NCBI RefSeq assembly: GCF_003259225.1
Contig: NZ_QHJF01000027.1
Coordinates: forward strand, 1-64,000
Reading direction: 5' to 3'
DNA from: Marinomonas arctica
GTDB taxonomy: Bacteria > Pseudomonadota > Gammaproteobacteria > Pseudomonadales > Marinomonadaceae
DNA: 64,000 bases
Position numbers and translations under genes: made by a program
In this document: positions 51,703 to 61,000 of the stretch, in pieces
Layout of the letters: each line of letters begins with the position of its first letter
How positions within the stretch are numbered: the stretch's first letter is position 1
Notes under the pieces: generated by a model
What the model was told of the DNA's origin: nothing
The model's database searches: none
The model's input: only the letters and a program-made list of their open reading frames with translations

Positions 51703-52887
51703 ATGAAGAACACTGATATACTTTTTTGCCGTAAAGCTTTGGTAAACCGATTGTCAGAAACCTCAGCGTATTATCTATTGCATCCAAGTAATGAAACAGA
51801 AAGGCCACAGACCTCTTTTTTAAGCTCCTTATTTGTCGATGTCAACCTTATCGAAATAACACAGCAAAAAACTATTTTTTTGCACAGCAATTTAGACGAA
51901 TTAAGCGTTTTACCTTTGCAATCTAACATCCATATGGTGGTTTTTTTAGAGGCGAAGATGCTAACGGATCATCATCTCGATGAGCTCTGCGAACTGCGCC
52001 TGCAAGGTTATCAACTGGGCATTATCGATCCTCAGCCAGACATGCTATCCATCGACTTGTTCAACGTTTTTTCCTATGTCATGTTGAGTCTAGATCAAAT
52101 CAACCTTGAAACAACAATAGCCCGAATTGAACACCCTTTTTTATCTTCCAAAACAATTTGGGTGGATGCGATAGAGCGTTCCGAGCAATTTGATCAGCTT
52201 CGACAAGCGTCGCCAGATGGGCTTTTTAGCGGCAATTTTATTCACAAAACCACGTCGATAAAAGGTAAGCGAATCTTAGCCCATAAAATGATTTTAATTG
52301 ATCTACTCGCAGCCCTTAATAATAGCGAGTCTTCTCCGCGTGTTTTAGCTACCTATATCGAACGAGACCCGACACTGACCTACCGTATTATAAAACTCAC
52401 GCAGTCGGTGCTTTACAGAAGTCAGTTTAATGTGACCAATGCGCAACGCGCCATAGAAATCATCGGCATTAGAGATTTAATAAAATGGGTCGGGGTCGCC
52501 ATGTTAAGCAGCGTATCAGGCAAACCTGATTGTCTGTTTTCTATGGCTGTATCTCGTGCCTGCTTTTGTCAAAATCTTTCAGCTGCGCTGTTTCCAAAAC
52601 TAGAAGGGGCATTCCTGGTTGGCCTGTTTTCTTATCTGCCTAGTTTTCTTGATGAAGAGTTGCCTTTGTTGTTAAAAGATTTACCGTTAGAGCAACACAT
52701 TAAATCGGCCCTGTTAGAATACAAAGGCAATTTAGGTGGGGTATTAAAAATTGTCGAAGAATACGAAGCTGGACGCTGGGAAAAAATCCCATTCGATCGC
52801 CTTGAAACCAAAGGCATCTCGCAACAGACGCTAAAAGACTTGTACATTGAAAGCTTGGACAATGCCAAACAGATAGGTAATTTATGA
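51703..52887 (+). CDS. Degenerate EAL plus HDOD signalling protein
   Basis: 394 residues from ATG 51703 (AAGGACC upstream; the in-frame GTG at 51676 is too far up). The C-terminal half (about 195-390) is an HDOD domain: LLAALNNSESSPRVLATYIE, DPTLTYRIIKLTQS and AIEIIGIRDLIKWV. The N-terminal half has the outline of an EAL fold (MVVFLEAKMLTDHHLDELC, LRLQGYQLGIID) but none of the catalytic metal residues, so it cannot cut c-di-GMP. This EAL-HDOD (YuxH-type) plan is common in gammaproteobacteria, with no fixed function. Its stop overlaps the tatD start (ATGA). Confidence 0.78.
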   Translation: MKNTDILFCRKALVNRLSETSAYYLLHPSNETERPQTSFLSSLFVDVNLIEITQQKTIFLHSNLDELSVLPLQSNIHMVVFLEAKMLTDHHLDELCELRLQGYQLGIIDPQPDMLSIDLFNVFSYVMLSLDQINLETTIARIEHPFLSSKTIWVDAIERSEQFDQLRQASPDGLFSGNFIHKTTSIKGKRILAHKMILIDLLAALNNSESSPRVLATYIERDPTLTYRIIKLTQSVLYRSQFNVTNAQRAIEIIGIRDLIKWVGVAMLSSVSGKPDCLFSMAVSRACFCQNLSAALFPKLEGAFLVGLFSYLPSFLDEELPLLLKDLPLEQHIKSALLEYKGNLGGVLKIVEEYEAGRWEKIPFDRLETKGISQQTLKDLYIESLDNAKQIGNL

Positions 52888-53660
52888 TAGACATTGGTGT
52901 TAACCTTAATCACAGAATGTTTCTTGATGACTTACATGCCACGCTGGCAGACATGCAGCAAACGGGTGTAAAAGGCATGATTTGTATTGCATCAGACTTC
53001 AACGAGAGCAAACAAATTCAAGAGTTAAGTCAGGTTCACCCTAATATTTGGAACACCTTAGGTTGCCATCCTCATCAGGCGAAGACATGGCACGCTGACA
53101 GCAAACGTCATTTTTCGGCACTGATTGAAACCGCGAGACCCGTTGCTATCGGCGAAACAGGGCTGGATTTCAATCGCAACTATTCAACACCAGACGAACA
53201 GCGCTATGCATTTAATGAGCAAATTGAATTGGCCTATGACTATCAGCTGCCACTTTACCTTCACGAACGTGATGCCCACACGGAAATGATCGCCATTCTT
53301 AGTAAGCACCCAGAGCGAGCACAAAAGTCCGTGATCCATTGCTTTACAGGCAGTCAAGCAGAGCTAGACAACTACTTAACATTAGGACTGTATATCGGGG
53401 TGACAGGCTGGGTATCCGATGAGCGTCGTGGCGCCGACTTACAGGCCTCTATTCCTCATATACCATTAGATCGATTACTTATAGAAACGGATGCCCCTTA
53501 TCTTCTACCAAGAAACATTCGTCCCCGTCCGAAAAAAAATCATCCAAAGTATTTGCCTTGGGTGGCTCAGGAAGTTGCCAGATTGAAAGGCATCTCATTA
53601 GACGAATTGATCAAAGCCACCACAATGAATGCCGAAACCCTATTTGGCATTAGCGTGTAG
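52884..53660 (+). CDS. tatD: TatD metal-dependent deoxyribonuclease
   Basis: 258 residues, TIM-barrel hydrolase. MIDIGVNLNH at the start is the TatD-proper form (compare MFDIGVNLT in E. coli) rather than the DTHCH form of the paralogue at 3762. Metal ligands: GETGLDFNRNY, LHERDAH, VIHCFTGS, ETDAPYLLPRNIRPRPKKN. E. coli TatD has 3'-5' exonuclease activity and a role in DNA repair. It overlaps the upstream EAL-HDOD gene by four bases, so its translation depends on that gene. Confidence 0.92.
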   Translation: MIDIGVNLNHRMFLDDLHATLADMQQTGVKGMICIASDFNESKQIQELSQVHPNIWNTLGCHPHQAKTWHADSKRHFSALIETARPVAIGETGLDFNRNYSTPDEQRYAFNEQIELAYDYQLPLYLHERDAHTEMIAILSKHPERAQKSVIHCFTGSQAELDNYLTLGLYIGVTGWVSDERRGADLQASIPHIPLDRLLIETDAPYLLPRNIRPRPKKNHPKYLPWVAQEVARLKGISLDELIKATTMNAETLFGISV

Positions 53661-53703
53661 TTTGACATCAGAACGTCATCGGGAGCCCCATTGCATTAAG
53701 TAT

Positions 53704-56085
53704 TTAAAGTAAGGAAAATTGCTGTGATAGCAAACTGGCCATATTCGTCTTAAAAAACGGCAATATACTATCGGCAATGGGCTCGATCTGTTTTTCGATG
53801 TAATGCTCATAATCTAGTTCCACTAAGTCCTTATCACTCTCATAAGGCACCACGCCAGACCGCTGATAGACATAATAAACTCGTTTTCGTCCCTTGTTAT
53901 ATTCTAAGGGCAAACCTTGTTCTGCTCTTTTTTGATCTATAATGGCGGCCGCTCTGACATGGGGCGGCTTATTTTTGGTATAGGAAGACAACGGGCGGCT
54001 GAGTTGTTTGCTGTACACCAATTGCTCGTCGTACTCACCAGACCTCAGTTTCGCAATGGTTTCTTGGATGTAAGCAATTGGGTTTTCATCGTTAAAAATT
54101 TTCTCAAACAAGGTACGTTGGAACTGTCTTGCCAGCGGTGTCCAATCGGTGCGAGCCGCCTCTAAACCTTTAAACACCAGCTCCCCGTCTGATTTACCGG
54201 CGTAGCGCTTTTTACTGCCCTCCTCTTGACCTCTGATCGTTGGCATAAAAAAACGTTCGTAGACACGTTCAAATTCCAATTCTAAGTGAGAATCCAACTG
54301 CGCATAATCTTGGCACCATTGTGATAAACATGCGTTGATTTGTGCGCACAACTGCTTTCCTTGGTGGTAAGGATTTTCATCAGTATCATCCAAGGTGACA
54401 AACAAAGAATCTGTATCTCCATAAATGACTTTGGCTCCTCGTTCTTCCATCCAAGCTTGGGTTTTGGCAAGTAATTCATGGCCTCGCATGGTGATCGAAC
54501 TCGCCAATTCAGCATGATAAAAACGGCAAACATTTGATCCCAGTACACCATAAAATGAATTCATAATGATTTTGATGGCGTAACTTAAAATGCTATTGGC
54601 CGATTTTTTCGCCACTTCTCTTGCCTGAGCAAGCTCACCAACCAGTGCTGGCAAAATAGCGTATTGACGATGAAAGTGTGCGCCCAAGTACCCAGGAATA
54701 AGAGTCCCAGGAACAAGAGTCCCAGGAACAAGCGGTGCTTGGGTGGTTGATTTCACCTCAACTGAAACCGGCAAAACCTGAGCCATAATTCGCGCTAAAG
54801 GGTCCACATGAAAGGTCCGAATAATACTGGGGTACAAGCTTTTGAAATCGAATACCAATACATTCTTATAGAGGCCTGGAATCGAGGACATAACAAAACC
54901 ACCCGGGCTGGCAACGAACTCATCATTACTCCAGGCTGGAGCGACCCAACCCGCAGAATGCAATCTGGGCAAATACAAATTTTCGAACGCGGCCACAGAA
55001 CCTCCGGTCTGTTCAAGCGGAATCCCCGTTAAATCAACCCGTGTTTGTTGCAATTCAATGAGTTTTAGTTTTTCAAAAATTCGCATAACCAGATCGCAGT
55101 CTTGCAGATTATAGGCAACAAAAGCGTCTAAATCTTCTTTGTGAAGTCGCTCGATTTCTTGCCAACGTTCACTGCCATGAAGCAACTTACCGTCAGCTAG
55201 AATTTCTTGGCTCACATGATTCAGACTATATGATTCAAAATGATAGCCTCCAACTTTTAATAAAGTAATGCCATCTAAGGCGACTCGTCCGGGAATACTT
55301 GCAAAATATTTTCCCTGATTATCAGACGAACGAATACTCCAGCTCTCGCCATTAACACCAAATGCTGGACGAATGCCTAATGCCTGACAACGTTGATCGA
55401 TAAACTGCAAATCAAAGCCAATCAAATTCCAGCCAATAAAAATGTCAGGAGAATGTTTTTTTACGAAACGAATAAAAGCCAACAACAAACTTTTTTCATC
55501 AGAGAAGCGCAGAATCAGCGAGGAGGAAGGCGATTGTTCAGTCACCACAAATGCTACCCGCTGATCTTTAGCGGTAATGCCGATAGACAACAAGGTATTG
55601 CTCGACACAGAGGTCTCGATATCGAGTGACCAAACCTTCCATTCGGGCTGCCAATTACTCGGAATGACACGGGCTTGACGAAAAACCTGCTCGCTTGCAT
55701 CTGGAACGCCAATAAAGCGAACAGCGCCTCGAATATTACGCTCCATTAAATAACGATTATGCGCCTTGATATCTTCTTCAAAAACCGCATACCTCTTTTG
55801 CTTAATGAAGTTTAGCATTTGCTGGTGGAGCGTCAGGCTATGACTTTGCACCAATATAACGGGGTCGTTATCAAAGGATCGGTAATGTGTTTCAGTACAC
55901 TGAACGCCCACCACGTCCTGTGGCAAACTAGCAAGCGGTGCATTGGTAAAAAACACACTCAGTTGTCGGTCAGGAAGAACTTTAACGGTTCCTTGAGGTG
56001 TTTTTATGAAGAGACTCATTTCAATGTAGCCGTCAACATCACGCGTTTGACGACTGACAATATAGCCCATTTTTTCTACAAACAT
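53704..56085 (-). CDS. polB: DNA polymerase II (family B)
   Basis: Repair and translesion polymerase with proofreading. 793 residues (E. coli PolB, 783). Exonuclease motif I WSLDIETS, motif II in FIGWNLIGFDLQF and III in VAYNLQDCDL; polymerase motif A FDFKSLYPSIIRTF, motif B KIIMNSFYGVLGS and motif C YGDTDSLFV. All acidic catalytic residues are intact. Between motifs A and B there is an extra VPGT/VPGT/IPGY stretch encoded by a 15-bp triple repeat (54691-54735). In E. coli polB is SOS-induced; I see no clear LexA box in the 17-180 bases upstream. Confidence 0.94.
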   Translation of the reverse strand: MFVEKMGYIVSRQTRDVDGYIEMSLFIKTPQGTVKVLPDRQLSVFFTNAPLASLPQDVVGVQCTETHYRSFDNDPVILVQSHSLTLHQQMLNFIKQKRYAVFEEDIKAHNRYLMERNIRGAVRFIGVPDASEQVFRQARVIPSNWQPEWKVWSLDIETSVSSNTLLSIGITAKDQRVAFVVTEQSPSSSLILRFSDEKSLLLAFIRFVKKHSPDIFIGWNLIGFDLQFIDQRCQALGIRPAFGVNGESWSIRSSDNQGKYFASIPGRVALDGITLLKVGGYHFESYSLNHVSQEILADGKLLHGSERWQEIERLHKEDLDAFVAYNLQDCDLVMRIFEKLKLIELQQTRVDLTGIPLEQTGGSVAAFENLYLPRLHSAGWVAPAWSNDEFVASPGGFVMSSIPGLYKNVLVFDFKSLYPSIIRTFHVDPLARIMAQVLPVSVEVKSTTQAPLVPGTLVPGTLIPGYLGAHFHRQYAILPALVGELAQAREVAKKSANSILSYAIKIIMNSFYGVLGSNVCRFYHAELASSITMRGHELLAKTQAWMEERGAKVIYGDTDSLFVTLDDTDENPYHQGKQLCAQINACLSQWCQDYAQLDSHLELEFERVYERFFMPTIRGQEEGSKKRYAGKSDGELVFKGLEAARTDWTPLARQFQRTLFEKIFNDENPIAYIQETIAKLRSGEYDEQLVYSKQLSRPLSSYTKNKPPHVRAAAIIDQKRAEQGLPLEYNKGRKRVYYVYQRSGVVPYESDKDLVELDYEHYIEKQIEPIADSILPFFKTNMASLLSQQFSLL
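54691..54735 (-). repeat. 15-bp triple tandem repeat inside polB
   Basis: CCCAGGAATAAGAGT, CCCAGGAACAAGAGT and CCCAGGAACAAGCGG follow one another (plus-strand reading). On the coding strand they give LVPGT-LVPGT-LIPGY, a loop in the palm/fingers junction that E. coli PolB lacks. Frame is kept, so copy number may vary. Confidence 0.85.
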
Positions 56086-56122
56086 AGCAACCCGTCTACT
56101 CTATGAAAAAGTACCAGAGACC

Positions 56123-56161
56123 GCTTTGTGACATGGCAAATCCGTTGCCATGTCACAAAGC
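56123..56161. terminator. Perfect 17-bp hairpin after the ybbP duplication
   Basis: GCTTTGTGACATGGCAA (56123-56139) and TTGCCATGTCACAAAGC (56145-56161) are exact complements around ATCCG. It lies between ybbP and polB, both on the minus strand. No T run follows on either strand. It may be the original end structure of the ybbP transcript; only its right arm and loop are included in the adjacent duplication. Confidence 0.6.
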
Positions 56162-56311
56162 CTTGTCATTACAACCCACGCAATAACAGCATGGGAGGCA
56201 CTTTTAGCACAGTCCGACTGGCAAATCCGTTGCCATGTCACAAAGCCTTGTCATTACAACCCACGCAATAACAGCATGGGAGGCACTTTTAGCACAGTCC
56301 GACTGGCAAAT
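56134..56311. repeat. 85-bp perfect tandem duplication covering the ybbP 3' end
   Basis: Two identical 85-bp copies occupy 56134-56218 and 56219-56303, followed by an 8-base partial third start TGGCAAAT (56304-56311). The second copy holds the last 50 bases of ybbP with its stop; the first is a duplicate of it outside the gene. Identity without a single difference implies a recent event. Confidence 0.95.
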
Positions 56312-58713
56312 ATACCAATGGTTGAAATGACACACACACCAATAACAGGGCCCAATACCCACAGTAATGGATGAACACTGGCTTGTGAGTTAAACACAAA
56401 GACTTGCAAACCAAACAAACACGCCTCAGCACCAAGCGCGGCAATAATACCCGCAAAGAAGCCAAGCGCACCAAATTCTACTAAAAGAGCCTGTCTGACC
56501 AAGGCACTTTTTGCTCCTAACACTCGTAACAAGGCCCCTTCTTCCAACCTTTCTTCTAGCGTCGACCGTACACTTGCGAGCAGCACCAGAGCACCTGCAC
56601 TCAAGATGCAAAACAACACAAGTTGAATGGCTTTTGACAACTGGCCAATAATGCTCTGAATCTGCTTAAGAATGTCACCAACGTTCAAAATAGACACAGT
56701 TGGGAACTGTGACATAGCTTTGTAGAATGGTTGTGCTGCCGTTTCATCGATAAACAAACTGCTAACAAAATTGGCAGGATAATCTTCCAACGCACTCTTC
56801 GGCAGCATCAGATAAAAGTTAGGTTGCATCGAGCCCCAATCTACTGTGCGTATCGATGTAATCGGCAAGGTAATAATATTGCCCCCTATGTTAATAGTAA
56901 GCTCATCACCTAATGAAAGCTTGGCTTCTTGGGCCGCTTTTTGCTCCACTGACAGCCCATTGGCCGAAAAATCTCCTGCCACCAGTTCATTGCCTTTTCC
57001 TATACTGTCCGACCAAGTAAGGTTTAGCTCTCGTTCGTACAGCTCAGGCTCTCCTCTTTCTTCTGGATAAAGCGCTTCAACTGACTCGCCATTGGCTTCG
57101 ATAACTCGACCACGGACCATAGGATACCAATCTGATCGCGGTACGTTTAACGCGTCGGTCGCGTCATTGATGGACTCAATTTGTTCAGCTTGAACATTGA
57201 AAAGATAATGGTTTGGTGCGTCTTCTGGCAGCTGTTGTTGCCAGTCTGCAATCAAATTAGATTTTACACCGATCAAAATCAAGGTGAGCATGATGATAAG
57301 CGTGAACACCAGCAGCTGAAATAAATTCGGGACCAATCGGCGGTACAAAGACGCTAACCCAATTTGCCAGCCACTTGTTGCCCCCGATGTTAGCGAGCGG
57401 CCTAATTTAAACGCCATCCAACCAATACCGGCAACAAACAGCGCAATCGCTGAGATCGCGGCCGTCATAATACTCGGCAATAGAAAACCATTGGTGTATA
57501 CGCACATTAATCCGTACATACCCATAAAACCGATTACGTAAATAAATACCGTATTTAGCTCAACTTTGGCATTTGGCTGCAATACCGATAAGGGCGAAAT
57601 CTTTATTAAATGGGACATGAGTGGTAAACAAAACACCAGCATCGAGATGGCGCCAGTCGCTACCCCTAACCACAAACGAGAAACAGAAGGTTCTGGTAAG
57701 GCGGTAGACATTAAACCGGAAAGAATCGAAGCGATGAGTTCTTGAATTGCCCAGCCAATGCCCAAGCCAATCAGCGCACCGGCTAGAAAAAGCGTAAAGA
57801 GCTGCTGAAAAAATACCTTACCTAATAACTTAGGAGTAGCACCAAGGGTTTTTAAAATGGCAACTTGCATCAAATGGCGTTTAACAAAGCGAGCCGAGGC
57901 AAGCGCCATAGCCACACCAGACATGATAACGGCCAGGGTTCCTGCTAACAGTAAAAATGACTCGGCTCGGCCAATGGTGTCCCCAATACGTTCACCGCGC
58001 TGTGTAGGGGTCTGCCAACGTTGACCTTCGTTTAATTGCGGTGTGATCCAGTCTTCATACTCGCTAAGCGCAGCACGCTCACCAGCCAATAACAGAGAAT
58101 AGCGCACACGACTACCAGGAATAATCACGTTTGTAGCGGCAAGATCCGCCATGTTCATGACCGCACGCGGTGAGATCGCAAAGGCCGATGTGCTAGAGCC
58201 TGGATCTCGCACTAAATATTTTGTGACGGTAAAAGTGGCATCACCAACGTCAACTTGATTGCCTATTTGAACATTTAACAAACTGGCAAGACGTGAAGAA
58301 ACCCAAATCTCGCCCGGTTGTGGCGCCTCAGTCGACGACTGCCCTGTCCCAAACAACGTGTCATCAACAAGGTAAGCGCCTTTTAGTGGGTAGCCTTCTG
58401 TCACAGCACTCAATTGGGAAAGCTGAAGCGAGTTATCAGCAAACATCATGGTCGTAAAAGAGATTCGCTCCGCGTAGCGTAGCGATAACGCCTCTGCTTT
58501 TACTTTCCACTCATCTGGTAGCTCGTCATCTGAGCGCACCAAGCGGTCCGCTGCTAATAAATTGGCCGATTCTTGTTCAAAAGATAATTGCAGACGATCG
58601 ATAAACAACCCAATCGAAGTGACTGTGCTCACCGAAATAACCAACGCCAGTAAAAGCGTGAGAAGATCACCACTGCGAAGGTCTCTTAACATTAGACGAA
58701 AAGTAAAACTCAT
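56254..58713 (-). CDS. FtsX-like ABC transporter permease (YbbP family)
   Basis: 819 residues from the ATG at 58713, overlapping the ybbA stop (ATGA); the frame beyond it lies inside ybbA. About ten membrane spans in the YbbP/MacB-like plan: TM1 near 15-40, a large periplasmic domain, two FtsX blocks (FVKRHLMQVAILKTLGATPK and the C-terminal EGALLRVLGAKSALVRQALL), and two more spans in the middle. With YbbA it forms an ATP-driven complex, thought to act on envelope lipids or lipoproteins. The final codons (SRTVLKVPPMLLLRGL) and stop lie in the duplicated 85-bp segment; the protein appears intact. Confidence 0.9.
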   Translation of the reverse strand: MSFTFRLMLRDLRSGDLLTLLLALVISVSTVTSIGLFIDRLQLSFEQESANLLAADRLVRSDDELPDEWKVKAEALSLRYAERISFTTMMFADNSLQLSQLSAVTEGYPLKGAYLVDDTLFGTGQSSTEAPQPGEIWVSSRLASLLNVQIGNQVDVGDATFTVTKYLVRDPGSSTSAFAISPRAVMNMADLAATNVIIPGSRVRYSLLLAGERAALSEYEDWITPQLNEGQRWQTPTQRGERIGDTIGRAESFLLLAGTLAVIMSGVAMALASARFVKRHLMQVAILKTLGATPKLLGKVFFQQLFTLFLAGALIGLGIGWAIQELIASILSGLMSTALPEPSVSRLWLGVATGAISMLVFCLPLMSHLIKISPLSVLQPNAKVELNTVFIYVIGFMGMYGLMCVYTNGFLLPSIMTAAISAIALFVAGIGWMAFKLGRSLTSGATSGWQIGLASLYRRLVPNLFQLLVFTLIIMLTLILIGVKSNLIADWQQQLPEDAPNHYLFNVQAEQIESINDATDALNVPRSDWYPMVRGRVIEANGESVEALYPEERGEPELYERELNLTWSDSIGKGNELVAGDFSANGLSVEQKAAQEAKLSLGDELTINIGGNIITLPITSIRTVDWGSMQPNFYLMLPKSALEDYPANFVSSLFIDETAAQPFYKAMSQFPTVSILNVGDILKQIQSIIGQLSKAIQLVLFCILSAGALVLLASVRSTLEERLEEGALLRVLGAKSALVRQALLVEFGALGFFAGIIAALGAEACLFGLQVFVFNSQASVHPLLWVLGPVIGVCVISTIGIFASRTVLKVPPMLLLRGL

Positions 58714-59393
58714 AGGGATTTTTCCGTTAGCTGACCTGCAGACATGACCAATTGACGATCGCACATTTTGGCAAGTTCGTTATCATGAGTCACCATAACC
58801 AAGGTAGTACCTTGTGATTGGTTGAGTTCAAACAACAGCTTGATAATAAGCTTGCCGTTTTCTTCATCCAAATTCCCTGTTGGTTCGTCAGCGAAGAGTA
58901 TTTTGGGATTGGAAGCAAAAGCGCGAGCAATAGCCACACGCTGTTGCTCGCCGCCAGAAAGTTGATTAGGGTAATGAGTCAATCGGTGTGACAACCCCAC
59001 TTTCTCCAGTAACACCTCAGCTTTCTTGCGAGCCTCTTTGTCGCCTTTGAGTTCCGCTGGAAGCATCACATTTTCAATGGCTTGCAAACTTGGTAATAGG
59101 TGAAAAGATTGAAAGACGAAACCGACGTATTCACCACGAATTAGCGCCCTGCGCTCTTCTGATTGACCGGAAAAGGCTTGATCGTAAAGAAACACCTCAC
59201 CTGATGTATTCACATCAAGCCCTGCCAGTAAACCCAGCAAGGTGGACTTGCCTGATCCAGATGATCCCACAATGGCGACAGACTCGCTTTCCTTAATTTC
59301 CATATTAATTCCTTTCAATATGGTTAAATCCCCTGTATTTGACGTCACGGTGTGAGTTAAATTAGATACTTTGATCGCCGTATTGCTAGCCAT
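58710..59393 (-). CDS. ybbA: ABC transporter ATP-binding protein YbbA
   Basis: 227 residues. Walker A GSSGSGKST (43-51), Q-loop FVFQSFHLLPSL, signature LSGGEQQRVAIARA, Walker B KILFADEPTGNLDEENG and His loop VTHDNELA; the LolD/MacB-like class. Its stop overlaps the permease start. The gene is divergent from tesA with only 25 bases between the start codons, the same ybbA/tesA arrangement as in E. coli. Confidence 0.94.
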   Translation of the reverse strand: MASNTAIKVSNLTHTVTSNTGDLTILKGINMEIKESESVAIVGSSGSGKSTLLGLLAGLDVNTSGEVFLYDQAFSGQSEERRALIRGEYVGFVFQSFHLLPSLQAIENVMLPAELKGDKEARKKAEVLLEKVGLSHRLTHYPNQLSGGEQQRVAIARAFASNPKILFADEPTGNLDEENGKLIIKLLFELNQSQGTTLVMVTHDNELAKMCDRQLVMSAGQLTEKSL

Positions 59394-59418
59394 AATTATT
59401 CACTCTAAAAGGGTTCAT

Positions 59419-60045
59419 ATGTTTTTTAAAAGACAAATCAGACAACTGTTTATCATCACAGCTCTACTGTTTATGCATTCATTTGCGTCGGCTTCTACTT
59501 TGCTCATTATGGGTGACAGCCTCAGCGCAGCGTATAACTTACGACAACAAGATGGCTGGGTTAGTTTACTTGAAAATCAACTTTCTCAATCTCACCCTGA
59601 AATAAAGGTCGTCAATGCCAGTGTCAGTGGAGAGACAACTCAAGGTGGTTTGTCTCGGTTTGATGCGCTTTTAGCAAACCATAAACCGAACTGGGTTGTC
59701 TTAGAGCTTGGTGCTAATGATGCTTTACGTGGCTATCCACTGAATCAGACCACATTAAATTTGGAAAAAATGGTTGAGCAAGCTCATAACGCTGGCGCCC
59801 TAGTTTTATTGGTCGGTAATCAAATCCCACAAAATTATGGTAAGCGCTACACCGAAATGTTTTTCAATCTATACAAAGACATCGCGACTAAATATGAACT
59901 TGCCTACGTCCCTTTTATGCTCAAAGATGTCGCGCTAAACAAACATTTAATGCAAAGCGATGGTCTACATCCTAATAAAGAAGGCCAACCCATTGTACTG
60001 CAAAACATTCTGCCATATTTACAACCACTCTTAGACAAAAAATAA
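59419..60045 (+). CDS. tesA: Multifunctional acyl-CoA thioesterase I/lysophospholipase L1
   Basis: Periplasmic SGNH hydrolase acting on thioesters and lysophospholipids. 208 residues from ATG 59419 (AAAAGGG upstream). Signal peptide IRQLFIITALLFMHSFASA; catalytic Ser34 in MGDSLSA, Gly in VSGETTQGG, Asn in LGANDALRG and Asp/His in SDGLHPNKEG. The divergent ybbA-ybbP neighbours suggest a shared role in envelope lipid handling. Confidence 0.94.
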   Translation: MFFKRQIRQLFIITALLFMHSFASASTLLIMGDSLSAAYNLRQQDGWVSLLENQLSQSHPEIKVVNASVSGETTQGGLSRFDALLANHKPNWVVLELGANDALRGYPLNQTTLNLEKMVEQAHNAGALVLLVGNQIPQNYGKRYTEMFFNLYKDIATKYELAYVPFMLKDVALNKHLMQSDGLHPNKEGQPIVLQNILPYLQPLLDKK

Positions 60046-60055
60046 GGAAAAGTAA

Positions 60056-61000
60056 ATGAAAGCGGTATTCTTAGACAGAGGATCTTTTCCAAGTCATGTG
60101 TCCATTGCCTTACCAGCCTCCGTTAAGACGCTGGTTGAATATGAAAATACTGCTGCAGAAAAAGTAGCAGAGCGCATTAAAGACGCTGACATTGTATTAA
60201 CCAACAAAGTGGTATTAAAGGGTGCTGCACTTCACCAAGCTTCCAACTTACGCTTGGTGCAGGTCATGGCGACTGGCATGAATAATGTTGATTTAGAGGC
60301 GTGCGCGCAATGCAATATCGCCGTGCAAAACGTGGCGGATTACTCCACAATCAGCGTGCCTGAACATACTTTCGCCATGCTGTTGGCGCTAAGAAGAAAC
60401 TTAGTCGCGTATCTGGACGATGTCAAAGCGGGTAAATGGGCTGATTCCGAGTATTTTTGTTTTCTCGATTATCCTATTAAAGATTTGTCAGGTTCAACCA
60501 TGGCCATTATTGGTGCTGGAACTTTAGGCAAGAAAGTCGCAACCATCGCTTCGGCTTTTGGTATGAGGATCCTGTTTGCGGAACGCAAAGGCGCGACTAT
60601 TATTCGAGACGGGTATGTTGAATTTGAAAGCGCTTTAAAAAGTGCGGACGTTATTAGTGTGAATTGCCCACTTACTGCAGAAAGTAAAAACCTTATTGGA
60701 AGTAGTGAATTCGCTTTAATGAAACCAGAGTGCTTGTTGCTCAATATCAGTCGTGGTGGCATTGTTGACGAGTACGCGTTAAAACATGCCTTAGAACACG
60801 GCCAGATTTCAGGGGCGGCGTTCGACGTTGCCACACAAGAGCCCATGCCAATAGACCATCCCCTTCAGGCCCTTACGAAATACCCCAACTTTTTACTCAC
60901 CCCTCATATCGCTTGGGCCAGCAATGAAGCCATGCAAACCTTAGTCAACATGGCAATGGATAAAATAGCCTCTTTTGTCGACAAATTGGAGAGTAAATGA
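60056..61000 (+). CDS. D-2-hydroxyacid dehydrogenase, glycerate dehydrogenase-like
   Basis: NAD(P)-dependent enzyme, probably reducing hydroxypyruvate to D-glycerate. 314 residues. AIIGAGTLGKKVATIA is the Rossmann motif; catalytic Arg in NISRGGIVDE, Glu in ATQEPMP and His in LTPHIAWAS. The ATG follows AAGGAAAAG. The stop overlaps the truC start (ATGA). Substrate assignment follows family resemblance only; phosphite or lactate dehydrogenase-like relatives exist. Confidence 0.88.
   Translation: MKAVFLDRGSFPSHVSIALPASVKTLVEYENTAAEKVAERIKDADIVLTNKVVLKGAALHQASNLRLVQVMATGMNNVDLEACAQCNIAVQNVADYSTISVPEHTFAMLLALRRNLVAYLDDVKAGKWADSEYFCFLDYPIKDLSGSTMAIIGAGTLGKKVATIASAFGMRILFAERKGATIIRDGYVEFESALKSADVISVNCPLTAESKNLIGSSEFALMKPECLLLNISRGGIVDEYALKHALEHGQISGAAFDVATQEPMPIDHPLQALTKYPNFLLTPHIAWASNEAMQTLVNMAMDKIASFVDKLESK

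Noticed and set aside
56123-56303. Insertion sequence or CRISPR-like array
   Set aside because: There are just two identical 85-bp units with no spacers, no transposase and no target-site duplication; the junctions fit slippage between TGGCAAAT repeats.
56150-56374. Plus-strand open frame with internally repeated peptide over the 85-bp duplication
   Set aside because: It is antisense to the ybbP end, its repetition comes only from the duplicated DNA, and it has no ribosome site.
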